Assembly (NCBI GenBank): GCA_902784615.1
Contig: CACZVN010000005.1
Coordinates: 32,862 to 96,861 of the forward strand
DNA: 64,000 nt
Origin: an uncultured Prevotellaceae bacterium
GTDB lineage: Bacteria; Bacteroidota; Bacteroidia; Bacteroidales; Bacteroidaceae
Reading direction: 5' to 3'
This document shows, in pieces, positions 51,553 to 60,678 of this stretch. Both the position numbers and the translations under genes were made by a program. The notes beneath the pieces are model-generated. The model was not told the origin of the DNA and searched no databases. It saw nothing but the letters and a program-made list of their open reading frames with translations. Within the stretch, counting starts at the first letter, position 1. Each line of letters starts with the position of its first letter.

Positions 51553-53010
51553 ATGAAAAGATACCTCTTGATACTCGCCCTGACGTGCGTGTGTCGTTTT
51601 GCCTTCGCCCTTGACGAGATGCCCAAGCCCCTGCCCACGCTGCATGTCGAGGGGAAATGGCTTGTGGATAAGCACGGCAATCATGTCGTGCTCCATGGTG
51701 TGATGGACACGCCTAACATGTATTTCAACGATTGGCGATGGGGTAACCCCTGGGGGGCATGGGGTGGTAGTGTGGCCAACTATGACAGCAATGGTGCAAA
51801 GAAGTGTCTGGCTTATTTCGAGAAACTCTTCACGGGTATGGAGAAGGCCAAGTGTAACGTGTTCCGTCTGCATCTGGACCCCGCCTGGACGAACGACCCC
51901 AGCGACAGTTATGTCTATCCAGGTTCTGAGGGGCAAGCCGCCGATGCCAGTGGTGAGGCTGATATCAAAAAGTTCAACCCCGAGCGATTGGAGACCTTTC
52001 TCCCTTCCCTCTATCTGAAACTCGCAGAGAAGGCGATGAACCACGGTATGTATGTCGTGGTGCGTCCCCCGGGCGTCTGTCCTGGAAACCTGAAGGTAGG
52101 CGATTATTATAATGACTACCTGATGACCGTCTGGGACATCTTCTCGCAGCAGGAATTCGTCAAAGAGCATGCGGGCCAGATTAGCATCGAACTGGCTAAC
52201 GAACCTGTGAATCTCCGTAATGCGCAGGGTAGGGAGGATGCTGCCGCACTGCACGACTTCTTCCAGCCCATCGTCGATAAGATCCGTGCCAACGGGTTTA
52301 CGGGCATCATCTGGGCACCGGGCACTGGCTGGCAGTCAAATTACAAGAATTATAAGACCCATCCCATAGAGGGCGACAACATCGGCTATGCCGTCCACGA
52401 CTACACGGGCTGGTATGGCTGCAGCGACGAGAGCGTGGATCGCGATAAGAATATCGAGAAGAGCCAAGAGAAAAAAATCAAGGAGTTCCATAATTCGGTG
52501 CCTGTGGTGGATTTCGCCCCTGTCATTATCACGGAGGTGGACTGGAGTCCGAAGAAACCAGGTGCTGGCCACTATAACGAACACGGCGACTGGGTAGAAC
52601 CCAACTACGGCACCTGGTCAACAGGGTCCACTTCGAAGTGGGGTATGTGCTATAAGGCCATGCTCGACTACTATGGGAATATCTCCATGACGCTATCGGG
52701 TACGGGTTGTCTGATAGATATCGACCAGTTGTTGGCTGACGGTTCTGTCGTTCCAGCCTTCGATGGTGTGGAAGAAGCCTGTGGCAAGGCCTGTATGGAC
52801 TGGTATGCCGAGTACTTCAACGTGGATTATCCTCATCCTGACGACGAGGGTACTGGCGTGAAAGTCATCGGTGTCACTGAAGACACCTTCGTGGATGTCT
52901 ATTCCCTGAGCGGTGTACTGCTGCGCAGGCATGTGCCCCGTCATCAAGCCTTGACGGACTTGCTGCCAGGCGTTTATCTGGTAGGCAGCAAGAAGATGAT
53001 TAAACAATAA
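51553..53010 (+). CDS. GH5 endoglycosidase, xylan-locus member
   Basis: 485 residues from MKRYLLILALTCVCRFAFA; ATG 51544, immediately after the upstream TAA, is an alternative adding three residues. Clan-A barrel signatures: VLHGVMDTPN early, FRLHLDPAW, YVVVRPPG, acid/base Glu217 in IELANEPV and nucleophile Glu328 in IITEVDW. Family GH5 is assigned from these; the subfamily is uncertain (GH5_21, a Bacteroidetes xylanase group, is a possibility). The C-terminal tail VDVYSLSGVLLRRH to GVYLVGSKKMIKQ is the short Prevotella-type tail also seen in two other proteins here. Likely cuts xylan or a decorated backbone. It ends at a strong terminator and is the last gene of the plus-strand block. Confidence 0.82.
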   Translation: MKRYLLILALTCVCRFAFALDEMPKPLPTLHVEGKWLVDKHGNHVVLHGVMDTPNMYFNDWRWGNPWGAWGGSVANYDSNGAKKCLAYFEKLFTGMEKAKCNVFRLHLDPAWTNDPSDSYVYPGSEGQAADASGEADIKKFNPERLETFLPSLYLKLAEKAMNHGMYVVVRPPGVCPGNLKVGDYYNDYLMTVWDIFSQQEFVKEHAGQISIELANEPVNLRNAQGREDAAALHDFFQPIVDKIRANGFTGIIWAPGTGWQSNYKNYKTHPIEGDNIGYAVHDYTGWYGCSDESVDRDKNIEKSQEKKIKEFHNSVPVVDFAPVIITEVDWSPKKPGAGHYNEHGDWVEPNYGTWSTGSTSKWGMCYKAMLDYYGNISMTLSGTGCLIDIDQLLADGSVVPAFDGVEEACGKACMDWYAEYFNVDYPHPDDEGTGVKVIGVTEDTFVDVYSLSGVLLRRHVPRHQALTDLLPGVYLVGSKKMIKQ

Positions 53011-53011
53011 G

Positions 53012-53052
53012 CATATCAGGAGCCGTCGGTTTACGGCTCCTGATATGTTTTT
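53012..53052 (+). terminator. Terminator after GH5, overlapping the GH115 3' end
   Basis: A 15-bp perfect stem (CATATCAGGAGCCGT) with loop CGGTTT, then TTTTT. The right arm encodes the last residues of GH115 on the other strand and its stop codon begins in the loop. Confidence 0.9.
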
Positions 53053-55508
53053 GGTGATTCCTTTCCGAACAGATACTGGGGCTTATAGCCACCCAGGTCG
53101 ATAACCACTTTCTCGAAGACGATGCCGGGATCCTGCGGATGGATCGTCAGTGTGTGGTTGGCCTTTGTCGGGTCAACCGATAGTTCAACAACCTTTTCCA
53201 CCACACGTTTGGCAACGGTGGGGTAGTAGATGGAATAGATATTCTCGGGCTTTTCGTTGAGGTCGCTGTTGAAATTCACACTGACAGGTTCTTGGCCGTC
53301 GATGGCGACATCATAGATGAGGCCGCCCTTATCCAGGAAGTCAAGCGTGGATTTCGTCACCACATGCACCTTCACCGTCGCAGGAGTGTCACCTTTCCAA
53401 CGATAGGTCAGTGATGCCCCGTCGGTAGGCTGTGTATAGGGCATGAGGGCTATACCGCTCAAAGTGCGGCCCATATAGGGGATGACCGTCCATCGGGCAT
53501 TCGCAGCATCCGTACGGCTATAGGTATGTTCGGCCTCGATACTGATATAGCCGTCGCGGGGACTGAACACAGGGCCGTTGGCGGGTACTGGCACCTCGAC
53601 GAGGTCAGGGCATACGTCGCGCGGATAGTTGTCGTTCCAGATCTTGTAGCTGATATGTTTCTGGATCATCATACCGTCCCATTTTCCGCCGGCTATCTCC
53701 TTGTTATATTGCAAGCAGAGCAGGGAATCGCGCTTAAAGGCCTGACGGCAGCGCTCCGCCCAGCAGTTGGCATCGGGGTCGCCCTGTGCGGCCAGTTCAT
53801 GGTTCATCGCCTGGGCATAGTACATCTCATAGATATTACCCATGGCCTGGATGGGGAAGAGGATGATCTGGCGGTAGGCGTCGTGCTGTTCCGGCTTCAG
53901 CGTGATAAACTGTCGGAGGGCGCGGGCTTCCAGAGCCTGATAATCGCTGACCACCTGGGCGAACTCCTCGGTGGTATAGGTCCTGGCATCGAGCATCTCA
54001 GACGTGATACGGCCATTGTATTTACTGACTAAGTTCAGCAGGTTGGCAGCCTCACAGGCCTGGTCCTCACCGAAGGCTTCTGCACAGAAGGCTTTCGGAT
54101 GGTCGAGCAGATTATCCACACGGTATTTCGTGGGATCCCACGCCATGTCCATAAACAACTGGATGGGATATTCCATGGGCTTCAGGTCGCCCACGTTCAG
54201 GATCCACAGTTTCTGGATACCACCGTTATAAGCGAGTTGCAGCTGTTCCCACATATTCTGGATAGGGGTGACGTTGATCCACTTGGAGTTACGGGGAGCA
54301 CCAACGTAATCGACGTGATAGTAGAGGCCCCAGCCACCCTTGCGTTTCTGTTCCTCGGCAGTCGGCAGTCGGCGGACATTACCCCAGTTGTCGTCGCAGA
54401 GCAATACGGTGACATCGTCAGGTACGCGCAGTCCTGCATCGTAGTAATCCTGTACCTCTTTATATAAGGCCCAGATCTGTGGCGTCTCCTTGGCAGGACG
54501 CTTCGTCACCTCCTTGATGATACGACGCTGGTTGTCGATGATGTTCTCCAGAAGCTTGGTGTCCGTACCGTTGCCCATGGCCTCGTCACCGTCGCCGCGC
54601 ATGCCGATGGTCACGATGTCATCGGTACCGTTCATGCGCTCAATACCCTCACGGAAGAAACGGTCGAGATTCGCCTTGTTCGTGCTATAGTTCCAGGCGC
54701 CCCAGCCTTTGCGGTCGCGGGCATATTCCTGATGGTTGCGGGCCATCGGCTCGTGGTGGGAGGTGCCCATCATTACACCCATGGCATCGGCTGTCTTCAG
54801 GTTCTCCGGGTCGTCGGCATAGAACGCCCAGCCCCACATGGCGGGCCAGAGGTAGTTACCTTTCAGGCGGAGGATCAGTTCAAACACTTTCTCATAGAAA
54901 CGGTGGTCACCGTAATCGGTGCCGAAGGTGTTCTTCACCCATGTCGTCAGGCAGGGTGCCTCGTCGTTCAGGAAGAGTCCTCTGTATCTGACAGCAGGTT
55001 CGCCGTCGGTATATTCGCCCTTTTTGACGTATAGTTCGGCGTGTTTCTCCACGGGTACATCGGCCCAGTAGTACCAGGGTGATACACCTATCTGGCGCGA
55101 CAACTCATAGATGCCATAGACGGTGCCTCGCTTATCGCTGCCAGCAATGACGAGTTGGTTGCCGATGGTCTTGATGATGTATTTCTCCGTCTTGCCCTTC
55201 AGTTCGCGCAGTTCGCCTTGTTTCACCCAAGTGTCGATGGCGGGGTTGACGCCAACAGTACCAATGATGATTCTGGACTGGGGTGAGACGGCAGACAGGG
55301 ACGGACGCGTGCCAGTTACTTGCTCAAAGTCTTTTACGAGGTTAGCCGCGGCCAGTTGCACACAAGAGTGTTCTGCCTGGACGTAGCCGATGGTGACGGG
55401 ATCCAGATGCCAAGTGTCATCAGCAGAATGGAACGTGATAAAGGGTTCTGTTCCCGACATGGTCTGAGTGAACAGGAAACAGAGCATCACAAGCAATGTC
55501 TTTTGCAT
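53031..55508 (-). CDS. GH115 alpha-glucuronidase
   Basis: 825 residues from ATG 55508 (MQKTLLVMLCFLFTQTMSG signal); an ATG 21 bp upstream is possible. Family-115 features: VYGIYELSRQIGVSPWYYWAD, the barrel start RYRGLFLNDEAPCLTTW, LKGNYLWPAMW, MGTSHHEPMARNHQEYA and VLLCDDNWGN. A helical region with LLDHPKAFCAEAFG follows, then a C-terminal beta domain (YISIEAEHTYSR, ALMPYTQPTDG). The enzyme removes (4-O-methyl)glucuronic acid from internal and terminal xylose of glucuronoxylan. It has its own promoter facing the HTCS gene and converges on GH5. Confidence 0.94.
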   Translation of the reverse strand: MQKTLLVMLCFLFTQTMSGTEPFITFHSADDTWHLDPVTIGYVQAEHSCVQLAAANLVKDFEQVTGTRPSLSAVSPQSRIIIGTVGVNPAIDTWVKQGELRELKGKTEKYIIKTIGNQLVIAGSDKRGTVYGIYELSRQIGVSPWYYWADVPVEKHAELYVKKGEYTDGEPAVRYRGLFLNDEAPCLTTWVKNTFGTDYGDHRFYEKVFELILRLKGNYLWPAMWGWAFYADDPENLKTADAMGVMMGTSHHEPMARNHQEYARDRKGWGAWNYSTNKANLDRFFREGIERMNGTDDIVTIGMRGDGDEAMGNGTDTKLLENIIDNQRRIIKEVTKRPAKETPQIWALYKEVQDYYDAGLRVPDDVTVLLCDDNWGNVRRLPTAEEQKRKGGWGLYYHVDYVGAPRNSKWINVTPIQNMWEQLQLAYNGGIQKLWILNVGDLKPMEYPIQLFMDMAWDPTKYRVDNLLDHPKAFCAEAFGEDQACEAANLLNLVSKYNGRITSEMLDARTYTTEEFAQVVSDYQALEARALRQFITLKPEQHDAYRQIILFPIQAMGNIYEMYYAQAMNHELAAQGDPDANCWAERCRQAFKRDSLLCLQYNKEIAGGKWDGMMIQKHISYKIWNDNYPRDVCPDLVEVPVPANGPVFSPRDGYISIEAEHTYSRTDAANARWTVIPYMGRTLSGIALMPYTQPTDGASLTYRWKGDTPATVKVHVVTKSTLDFLDKGGLIYDVAIDGQEPVSVNFNSDLNEKPENIYSIYYPTVAKRVVEKVVELSVDPTKANHTLTIHPQDPGIVFEKVVIDLGGYKPQYLFGKESPKTYQEP

Positions 55509-55560
55509 GAAAAGGATACGATGATTCATAAATATAAATAGGTTATGTGTTCATTTTTCT

Positions 55561-55626
55561 GCAAAGATAACACTATATTTTCATATTTCTTAAAAAAATA
55601 CATCAAAATACTCTTTTTTTGTTGCA
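55561..55626 (-). promoter_or_regulatory. GH115 promoter
   Basis: -7 box TATCTTTGC (55569-55561), no -33 TTTG. TGTTGCA at 55620-55626 lies 50 bp upstream (second-site position); a perfect TGTTACA at 55633-55639 overlaps the divergent HTCS promoter. The first-site position is not conserved. Confidence 0.5.
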
Positions 55627-55630
55627 TTTA

Positions 55631-55663
55631 TTTGTTACAAATGGAAAAAAAGGCTATCTTTGC
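55631..55663 (+). promoter_or_regulatory. HTCS regulator promoter
   Basis: -33 TTTG (55631-55634), 20 bp, then -7 TATCTTTGC (55655-55663): a full consensus promoter. Because the -7 box covers an upstream in-frame ATG at 55660, translation must begin at 55690. Confidence 0.85.
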
Positions 55664-55689
55664 ATGCGATATGTAAAGTAACTAAAACA

Positions 55690-58600
55690 ATGCGGCTTAA
55701 AGTATTACTAACGCTATTGACTATCTGGTTCCAAATGGGCGTTTCTGCTCAGACGGGAAAATTCTTCAGTGCGGAAAACCAGCTGTCCAGCAGTTTTGTT
55801 ACACAGGTGTATCTTGATAAAGAGGGTTACATCTGGATAACAACGCGTAACGGCATCAACCGTTACGACGGTTATCAGTTCCGCGTGTTCAAGAAGGAGA
55901 ACGAACAGGACAAGACATTGGCCAGTAACTATGTGAACACGATGATGCAGGATCGGAACGGTCTTTTCTACTTCGGCATGTATGGGGCCCTACAGACATG
56001 GGATGGGGGGCAATTCCATAATGTGAAGATGCTGGATCATCAGGGGAATGAAAACAATGGTTATGCCACCTGTTTCGTAGAACGGAAGAACGGTGATGTA
56101 CTGGTGGGAACTTCTGGTCTTGGTGTCATGAAGTTCACAGACCAGCACACGGCCCGGCAATTGGGCGGTTCCTTTGCCGATATCCATACTGTTGATGCCC
56201 TGATGGAAGACCATAAAGGCCGCCTCTGGATGCTGGCCACGTCGAAAGGACTGTTGTGCTATGACGGTAGTCAGATGAAACAATATCTGGCTGATAGAAA
56301 TGATCTGACCATGGTCAGCGTCTGTGAGGACCATGAGGGGAATATGTATGTGGGAACCAATGCGGGACTGTTCCGTCAGCAGGGAGAGCAATTCATATAT
56401 GTTCCGGCAATCGGTAGCACCAGTATCTCTGCCCTCCAGTGTGACCATTATGGTCGTATCCTCGTAGGTTATGACGGAAAAGGTGTTGCCATCTATGATC
56501 CCCGGAAGGATGAGGTTGAAGATAATCCTTTCTTCAGCATGGAGGTCGATCTGGCCAAAAGCAAGGTCTATTCCATTATTGAGGATCATAGCGGTAATCT
56601 CTGGTTGGGACTCTTGCAGAAAGGTATTTATAAACAGCCCATCGACTTCAATGGTTTCCAGTATATGGGCTATAAACTGGGTGCGCGCAACGCCATTGGT
56701 ACGGCTTGTGTCGTCAGCGTGCTGATCGATAGCAGGCAGCGTACATGGGTGGGGACGGATAAGGACGGAATCTACCTTTTCGATGCCAATGACAAGTTGA
56801 TCCGTCATCTGAAGGAGGGTTATCCCTCCACTGTCATGGCTATAGCAGAAGACAATGACGGACATGTGTGGATAGGCTCTTACGGAGAGGGCGGTGGATG
56901 GATAGATCCCGTGACCATGCAGTATCACAGGTTGGACTATCCACAGGACGAACATCTCATTATCATGGATATCGTTCAGGACAACCAAGGACGACTGTGG
57001 GCAGCCACGATGCGTCATGGGGTCCTCTGTTTCTCTTCTCGTGGTGGGCAGATCACAAGTTATGAACAGGCACCTGGGGCTGACAAGGACAGGAAAATCA
57101 ATAGCATTGTCAACAACTTTGTTTCACAAGTTGCTGTGTCGCCAGACGGGAAACGCCTCTATGTTGCCACTTCCATGGGTCTGTGCTGCCTTGAATTCGA
57201 GACTGGCAGTTGGATGAGTACTTTCGGTACTAACTGCCTGAACTACAGTGTGCCTGTCAGGATAGTCAGAGAGTATGACGGTCATCTGTGGTACGGGACT
57301 AACGGGGGGCTCTATTGTTATGATCTTGCATCAAAGAAGACAAAGCACTATACGACTGCCGATGGCCTCTCAGACAATGGTGTATCCATTATTGAGCGTG
57401 ATCTGCGTGGAATGCTGTGGATAGGTACTGATCACGGACTGAGTTCCTTTGACCCGGCGACGGGGAAATGGCAGAACTATTTTGCTGATAATGGCTTGCA
57501 AAGCAATGAATTCGGCGATGGCGCCTCCTGTCTCACGCCCAAAGGTACGATCATCATGGGTGGTACGGGAGGAGTCACTTGGTTTAAACCCCAGGACATT
57601 GTGCAGAACAAGTGGGAAGCCAATGTACAGCTGACATCTTTCTCCATAAACGGAAAGCCTGTGAACACCGCCAGTATGTCGGACGGCTATCGGGTGACGG
57701 AGACCAATGTCATCAGGAGCAACCGTTTTGAGTTAAGTTATCAAGACAACTCCTTTGCCATTCAGTTCTCCACGCTGACGTACGAGAATCCTGAACATAT
57801 CTCTTATCTCTATAGTATCAACGGTGAACCCTTCTCGCGGCTGAAGGCGGGCATGAATGAACTTACCTTCTCACATCTGCCTCAAGGAACATATCGATTC
57901 CGTGTAAAGGCCGAGCGTAACGGGCAGGAAACTCCTGTGCGTGAGTTCACCGTGGTGATCCATAGTCCGTGGTATCGTTCTGCATGGGCCTATTTCTTCT
58001 ATGTCCTTATCGCAGGTTTGTTCCTCTGGCAATATTTCAGTTATCGTCGTCATAAGGAACAGGCGCGGCTGCGTCTTCAGGAACATCTCCATGCCGAGGA
58101 ATTGGGTGAGGCGAAACTCCGGTTCTTCATCAATATGAGTCATGAGATCCGTACACCTATGACCCTGATCGTCACACCGTTGCTCTCACTCATCAAAAAC
58201 GAGAAAGATCCCAACAGGAAGAGTATGTATGAGACCATCAAACGTAATGCAGAACGTATCTTAAGCCTGATTAACCAGATGATGGATCTTCGTAAGATAG
58301 ACAAGGGACAGATGCAGATGCGGATGTCGGAAACAGATCTCGTTGGATTTATTCAGGATATTTATACCCTGTTTGCCAGTCAGGCCAAGACCAAACATAT
58401 CAACCTGCTCTATGATCATGACACAGACTCCCTGCCTGTATGGATCGACAGGGCCAACTTCGACAAGGTGGTCATGAACATTCTTTCCAACGCCTTTAAG
58501 TTTACGCCTGCGGGTGGTGAGATCGGTATTCGTCTGACACATGACGACCAGCATGCCACTATCGCTATCCGCGATAATGGCGAGCAGATCCCAGCCGACA

Positions 58601-59670
58601 AGCTTGACAGGATCTTTGAGCGTTTCTACCAGACACCCACCAGTGTTAACGACCGTCATGCAGGCACAGGTGTTGGACTTGACCTTACACGTTCGCTTGT
58701 CGAACTTCATCATGGTACCATTACCGCCCATAATCTTGAACAAGGATGCGAGTTTACGGTTACAATCCCATTGGGTAACGCCCATCTGCGTCCGGAGGAG
58801 ATGATTTCTGAGAAAGAGAATGCTGTTATGGGTCTAATGGAAACTGAAGACGAGGATATACAGGTGGAACCGATTCCGGAGATACACAGTCAGCACAATG
58901 GTCGTGCGAAAATTGTCATTGCTGAGGATGATGAGGAAATCCGTAACTTCCTGGAGAGTGAGTTGGGAAGTGATTATGACATCCATGCCTGTGTCAATGG
59001 ACGAGAGGCTCTTGGTGAAGTGTTGCGTATAGTTCCTGATCTGGTTATCAGCGATGTCATGATGCCGGAAATGGACGGTCATACGCTCTGTTCGAAACTC
59101 AAGGCCAATCCCAATACCAATTATATCCCAGTGATTTTGCTGACAGCCAAGAGCCGCGATGAGGATAAACTGGAAGGACTTGAGACGGGCGCCGACGCCT
59201 ATATCGTGAAACCGTTCAACATGGATATCCTGAGGCGCACCATTATCAACCTGATCAACACGCACCGTCTGCTCCGTCTGAAGTTCGAACGGAACGATGA
59301 GTTGGAGGAGCAGGTCAATGAGATCCGTCTGAAATCGCCTGATGAGAAATTGCTGGAGCGTATCATGGACTGTATCAATAAGAATCTGAACAACTCTGAC
59401 CTCAGTGTAGATATGATTGCTGATGAGGCTGGTATCAGCCGTGTTCACCTGCATCGTAAGATGAAGGAACTGACAGGACAGACACCGCATGATTTCATCC
59501 GTAATATCCGTCTGAAGAAGGCTGCCCAACTGTTGGCTAATCAGGGCATGAACGTCACTGAGGTGATGTACGCCTGCGGCTTTGCCAATTCCGCCTCTTT
59601 CTCGACGGTCTTCAAACGCTTCTATGGTATGTCGCCCCGTGACTATATGCGGGAGCACGAAGAGAGATAA
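55690..59670 (+). CDS. Hybrid two-component system regulator (HTCS)
   Basis: 1326 residues; start at 55690 because the ATG at 55660 lies inside the promoter. Signal peptide (TIWFQMGVSA-Q). The periplasmic sensor is two beta-propellers of about 14 Reg_prop blades (DKEGYIWITTRNGINRYDG, EDHSGNLWLGLLQKGIY) and a Y_Y_Y domain to about 760. A membrane segment spans about 764-786. Cytoplasm: HisKA with His818 in MSHEIRTP; HATPase with NILSNAFKFTPAGG and GTGVGLDLTRS; receiver (about 1070-1185) with Asp1122 in VISDVMMPEMDG; AraC-type HTH at the end (IADEAGISRVHLHRKMKEL). It should sense xylo-oligosaccharides and activate the locus; it is adjacent to, and divergent from, GH115. Confidence 0.96.
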   Translation: MRLKVLLTLLTIWFQMGVSAQTGKFFSAENQLSSSFVTQVYLDKEGYIWITTRNGINRYDGYQFRVFKKENEQDKTLASNYVNTMMQDRNGLFYFGMYGALQTWDGGQFHNVKMLDHQGNENNGYATCFVERKNGDVLVGTSGLGVMKFTDQHTARQLGGSFADIHTVDALMEDHKGRLWMLATSKGLLCYDGSQMKQYLADRNDLTMVSVCEDHEGNMYVGTNAGLFRQQGEQFIYVPAIGSTSISALQCDHYGRILVGYDGKGVAIYDPRKDEVEDNPFFSMEVDLAKSKVYSIIEDHSGNLWLGLLQKGIYKQPIDFNGFQYMGYKLGARNAIGTACVVSVLIDSRQRTWVGTDKDGIYLFDANDKLIRHLKEGYPSTVMAIAEDNDGHVWIGSYGEGGGWIDPVTMQYHRLDYPQDEHLIIMDIVQDNQGRLWAATMRHGVLCFSSRGGQITSYEQAPGADKDRKINSIVNNFVSQVAVSPDGKRLYVATSMGLCCLEFETGSWMSTFGTNCLNYSVPVRIVREYDGHLWYGTNGGLYCYDLASKKTKHYTTADGLSDNGVSIIERDLRGMLWIGTDHGLSSFDPATGKWQNYFADNGLQSNEFGDGASCLTPKGTIIMGGTGGVTWFKPQDIVQNKWEANVQLTSFSINGKPVNTASMSDGYRVTETNVIRSNRFELSYQDNSFAIQFSTLTYENPEHISYLYSINGEPFSRLKAGMNELTFSHLPQGTYRFRVKAERNGQETPVREFTVVIHSPWYRSAWAYFFYVLIAGLFLWQYFSYRRHKEQARLRLQEHLHAEELGEAKLRFFINMSHEIRTPMTLIVTPLLSLIKNEKDPNRKSMYETIKRNAERILSLINQMMDLRKIDKGQMQMRMSETDLVGFIQDIYTLFASQAKTKHINLLYDHDTDSLPVWIDRANFDKVVMNILSNAFKFTPAGGEIGIRLTHDDQHATIAIRDNGEQIPADKLDRIFERFYQTPTSVNDRHAGTGVGLDLTRSLVELHHGTITAHNLEQGCEFTVTIPLGNAHLRPEEMISEKENAVMGLMETEDEDIQVEPIPEIHSQHNGRAKIVIAEDDEEIRNFLESELGSDYDIHACVNGREALGEVLRIVPDLVISDVMMPEMDGHTLCSKLKANPNTNYIPVILLTAKSRDEDKLEGLETGADAYIVKPFNMDILRRTIINLINTHRLLRLKFERNDELEEQVNEIRLKSPDEKLLERIMDCINKNLNNSDLSVDMIADEAGISRVHLHRKMKELTGQTPHDFIRNIRLKKAAQLLANQGMNVTEVMYACGFANSASFSTVFKRFYGMSPRDYMREHEER

Positions 59671-59714
59671 GAAAATCGGCTAACAATTTGGAAGTTGTTA
59701 GCCGGTTTTCTTTT
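59671..59714. terminator. Bidirectional terminator between HTCS and argC
   Basis: GAAAATCGGCTAACAA pairs with TTGTTAGCCGGTTTTC (one G-U-type mismatch) around an 8-base loop, followed by TTTT. It separates two convergent units. Confidence 0.9.
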
Positions 59715-60678
59715 AGAATGCTGAAGCCTTGAGATTCAGCCCTAATCGTTCATCAATGCCAAACATCAGATTCATATTCTGTACGGCCTGACCGACGGCT
59801 CCTTTTAAGAGATTGTCGATGCAGGAGGTGACTAATAGCTTGTTGTCGAAAGCATCTATATGAATCAGACATTTGTTGGTGTTCACCACTTGTTTCAGGT
59901 CGAGCGGCTTATCAACATAATGCGTAAAGGCTGCATCTTTATAGAACTCCTTGTAGGCGGCAATCACTTCGTCGGCATAGGCCTTGGTACGGATGACCTC
60001 CGTGGCGAAGATGCCGCGCGTGAAGTCACCGCGATAAGGAATGAAGTCGATGTCAACATCAAGAGAACCCTGTAGTTGGATAAGCGACTGGCGGATCTCT
60101 GCCAGATGCTGGTGGGTAAAGGGCTTGTAGATACTCAGGTTGTTATTGCGCCACGAGAAGTGGGTGGTGGCTCCTGGCTTTTGGCCGGCACCCGTAGAAC
60201 CTGTGATGGCATTCACCGAAACATCATATTTCAACAGTCCCATCTTGGCTGCAGGCAGCAGACCGAGTTGGATACAGGTGGCGAAACAACCAGGGTTGGC
60301 AATATGCTGAGCCTTCTGAATGTCCACCTTGTTGATCTCCGGCAATCCATAGACATAGTCATGATCACCTTTGATGCGGAAATCCTGTGCCAGATCGATA
60401 ATCTTGACATTCTCAGGAATCGTGTGTTCTTTGAGAAAAGCCTCACTCTTTCCATGTCCGAAGCAGAAAAACACGACATCGACGTCTTCAAAAGGCATCG
60501 CATCCGTGAATTTCAGGTCGGTCTCACCGTATAGCCCTTCGTGCACTTCTGCTACAGGATTACCCGCATTACTCTCCGAATTGGCAAAGATGATGTCTGC
60601 CTCAGGATGATCCAACAGCAGACGGATCAGTTCTCCGCCAGTATAGCCTGCTGCACCTAATATGCCTACCTTAATCAT
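59713..60678 (-). CDS. argC: N-acyl-gamma-glutamyl-phosphate reductase
   Basis: 321 residues. N-terminal Rossmann motif GILGAAGYTGGELIRLL, catalytic Cys in HIANPGCFATC, and the ArgC segment PGATTHFSWRNNNLSIYKPFTHQH. It reduces acylglutamyl phosphate to the semialdehyde in arginine synthesis. In Bacteroides the arginine route is known to use N-succinyl rather than N-acetyl intermediates, so the acyl group is open here. Start overlaps the argG stop (ATGA), last gene of the argR-GNAT-argG-argC run; argB and argD are not in this window. Confidence 0.95.
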   Translation of the reverse strand: MIKVGILGAAGYTGGELIRLLLDHPEADIIFANSESNAGNPVAEVHEGLYGETDLKFTDAMPFEDVDVVFFCFGHGKSEAFLKEHTIPENVKIIDLAQDFRIKGDHDYVYGLPEINKVDIQKAQHIANPGCFATCIQLGLLPAAKMGLLKYDVSVNAITGSTGAGQKPGATTHFSWRNNNLSIYKPFTHQHLAEIRQSLIQLQGSLDVDIDFIPYRGDFTRGIFATEVIRTKAYADEVIAAYKEFYKDAAFTHYVDKPLDLKQVVNTNKCLIHIDAFDNKLLVTSCIDNLLKGAVGQAVQNMNLMFGIDERLGLNLKASAF

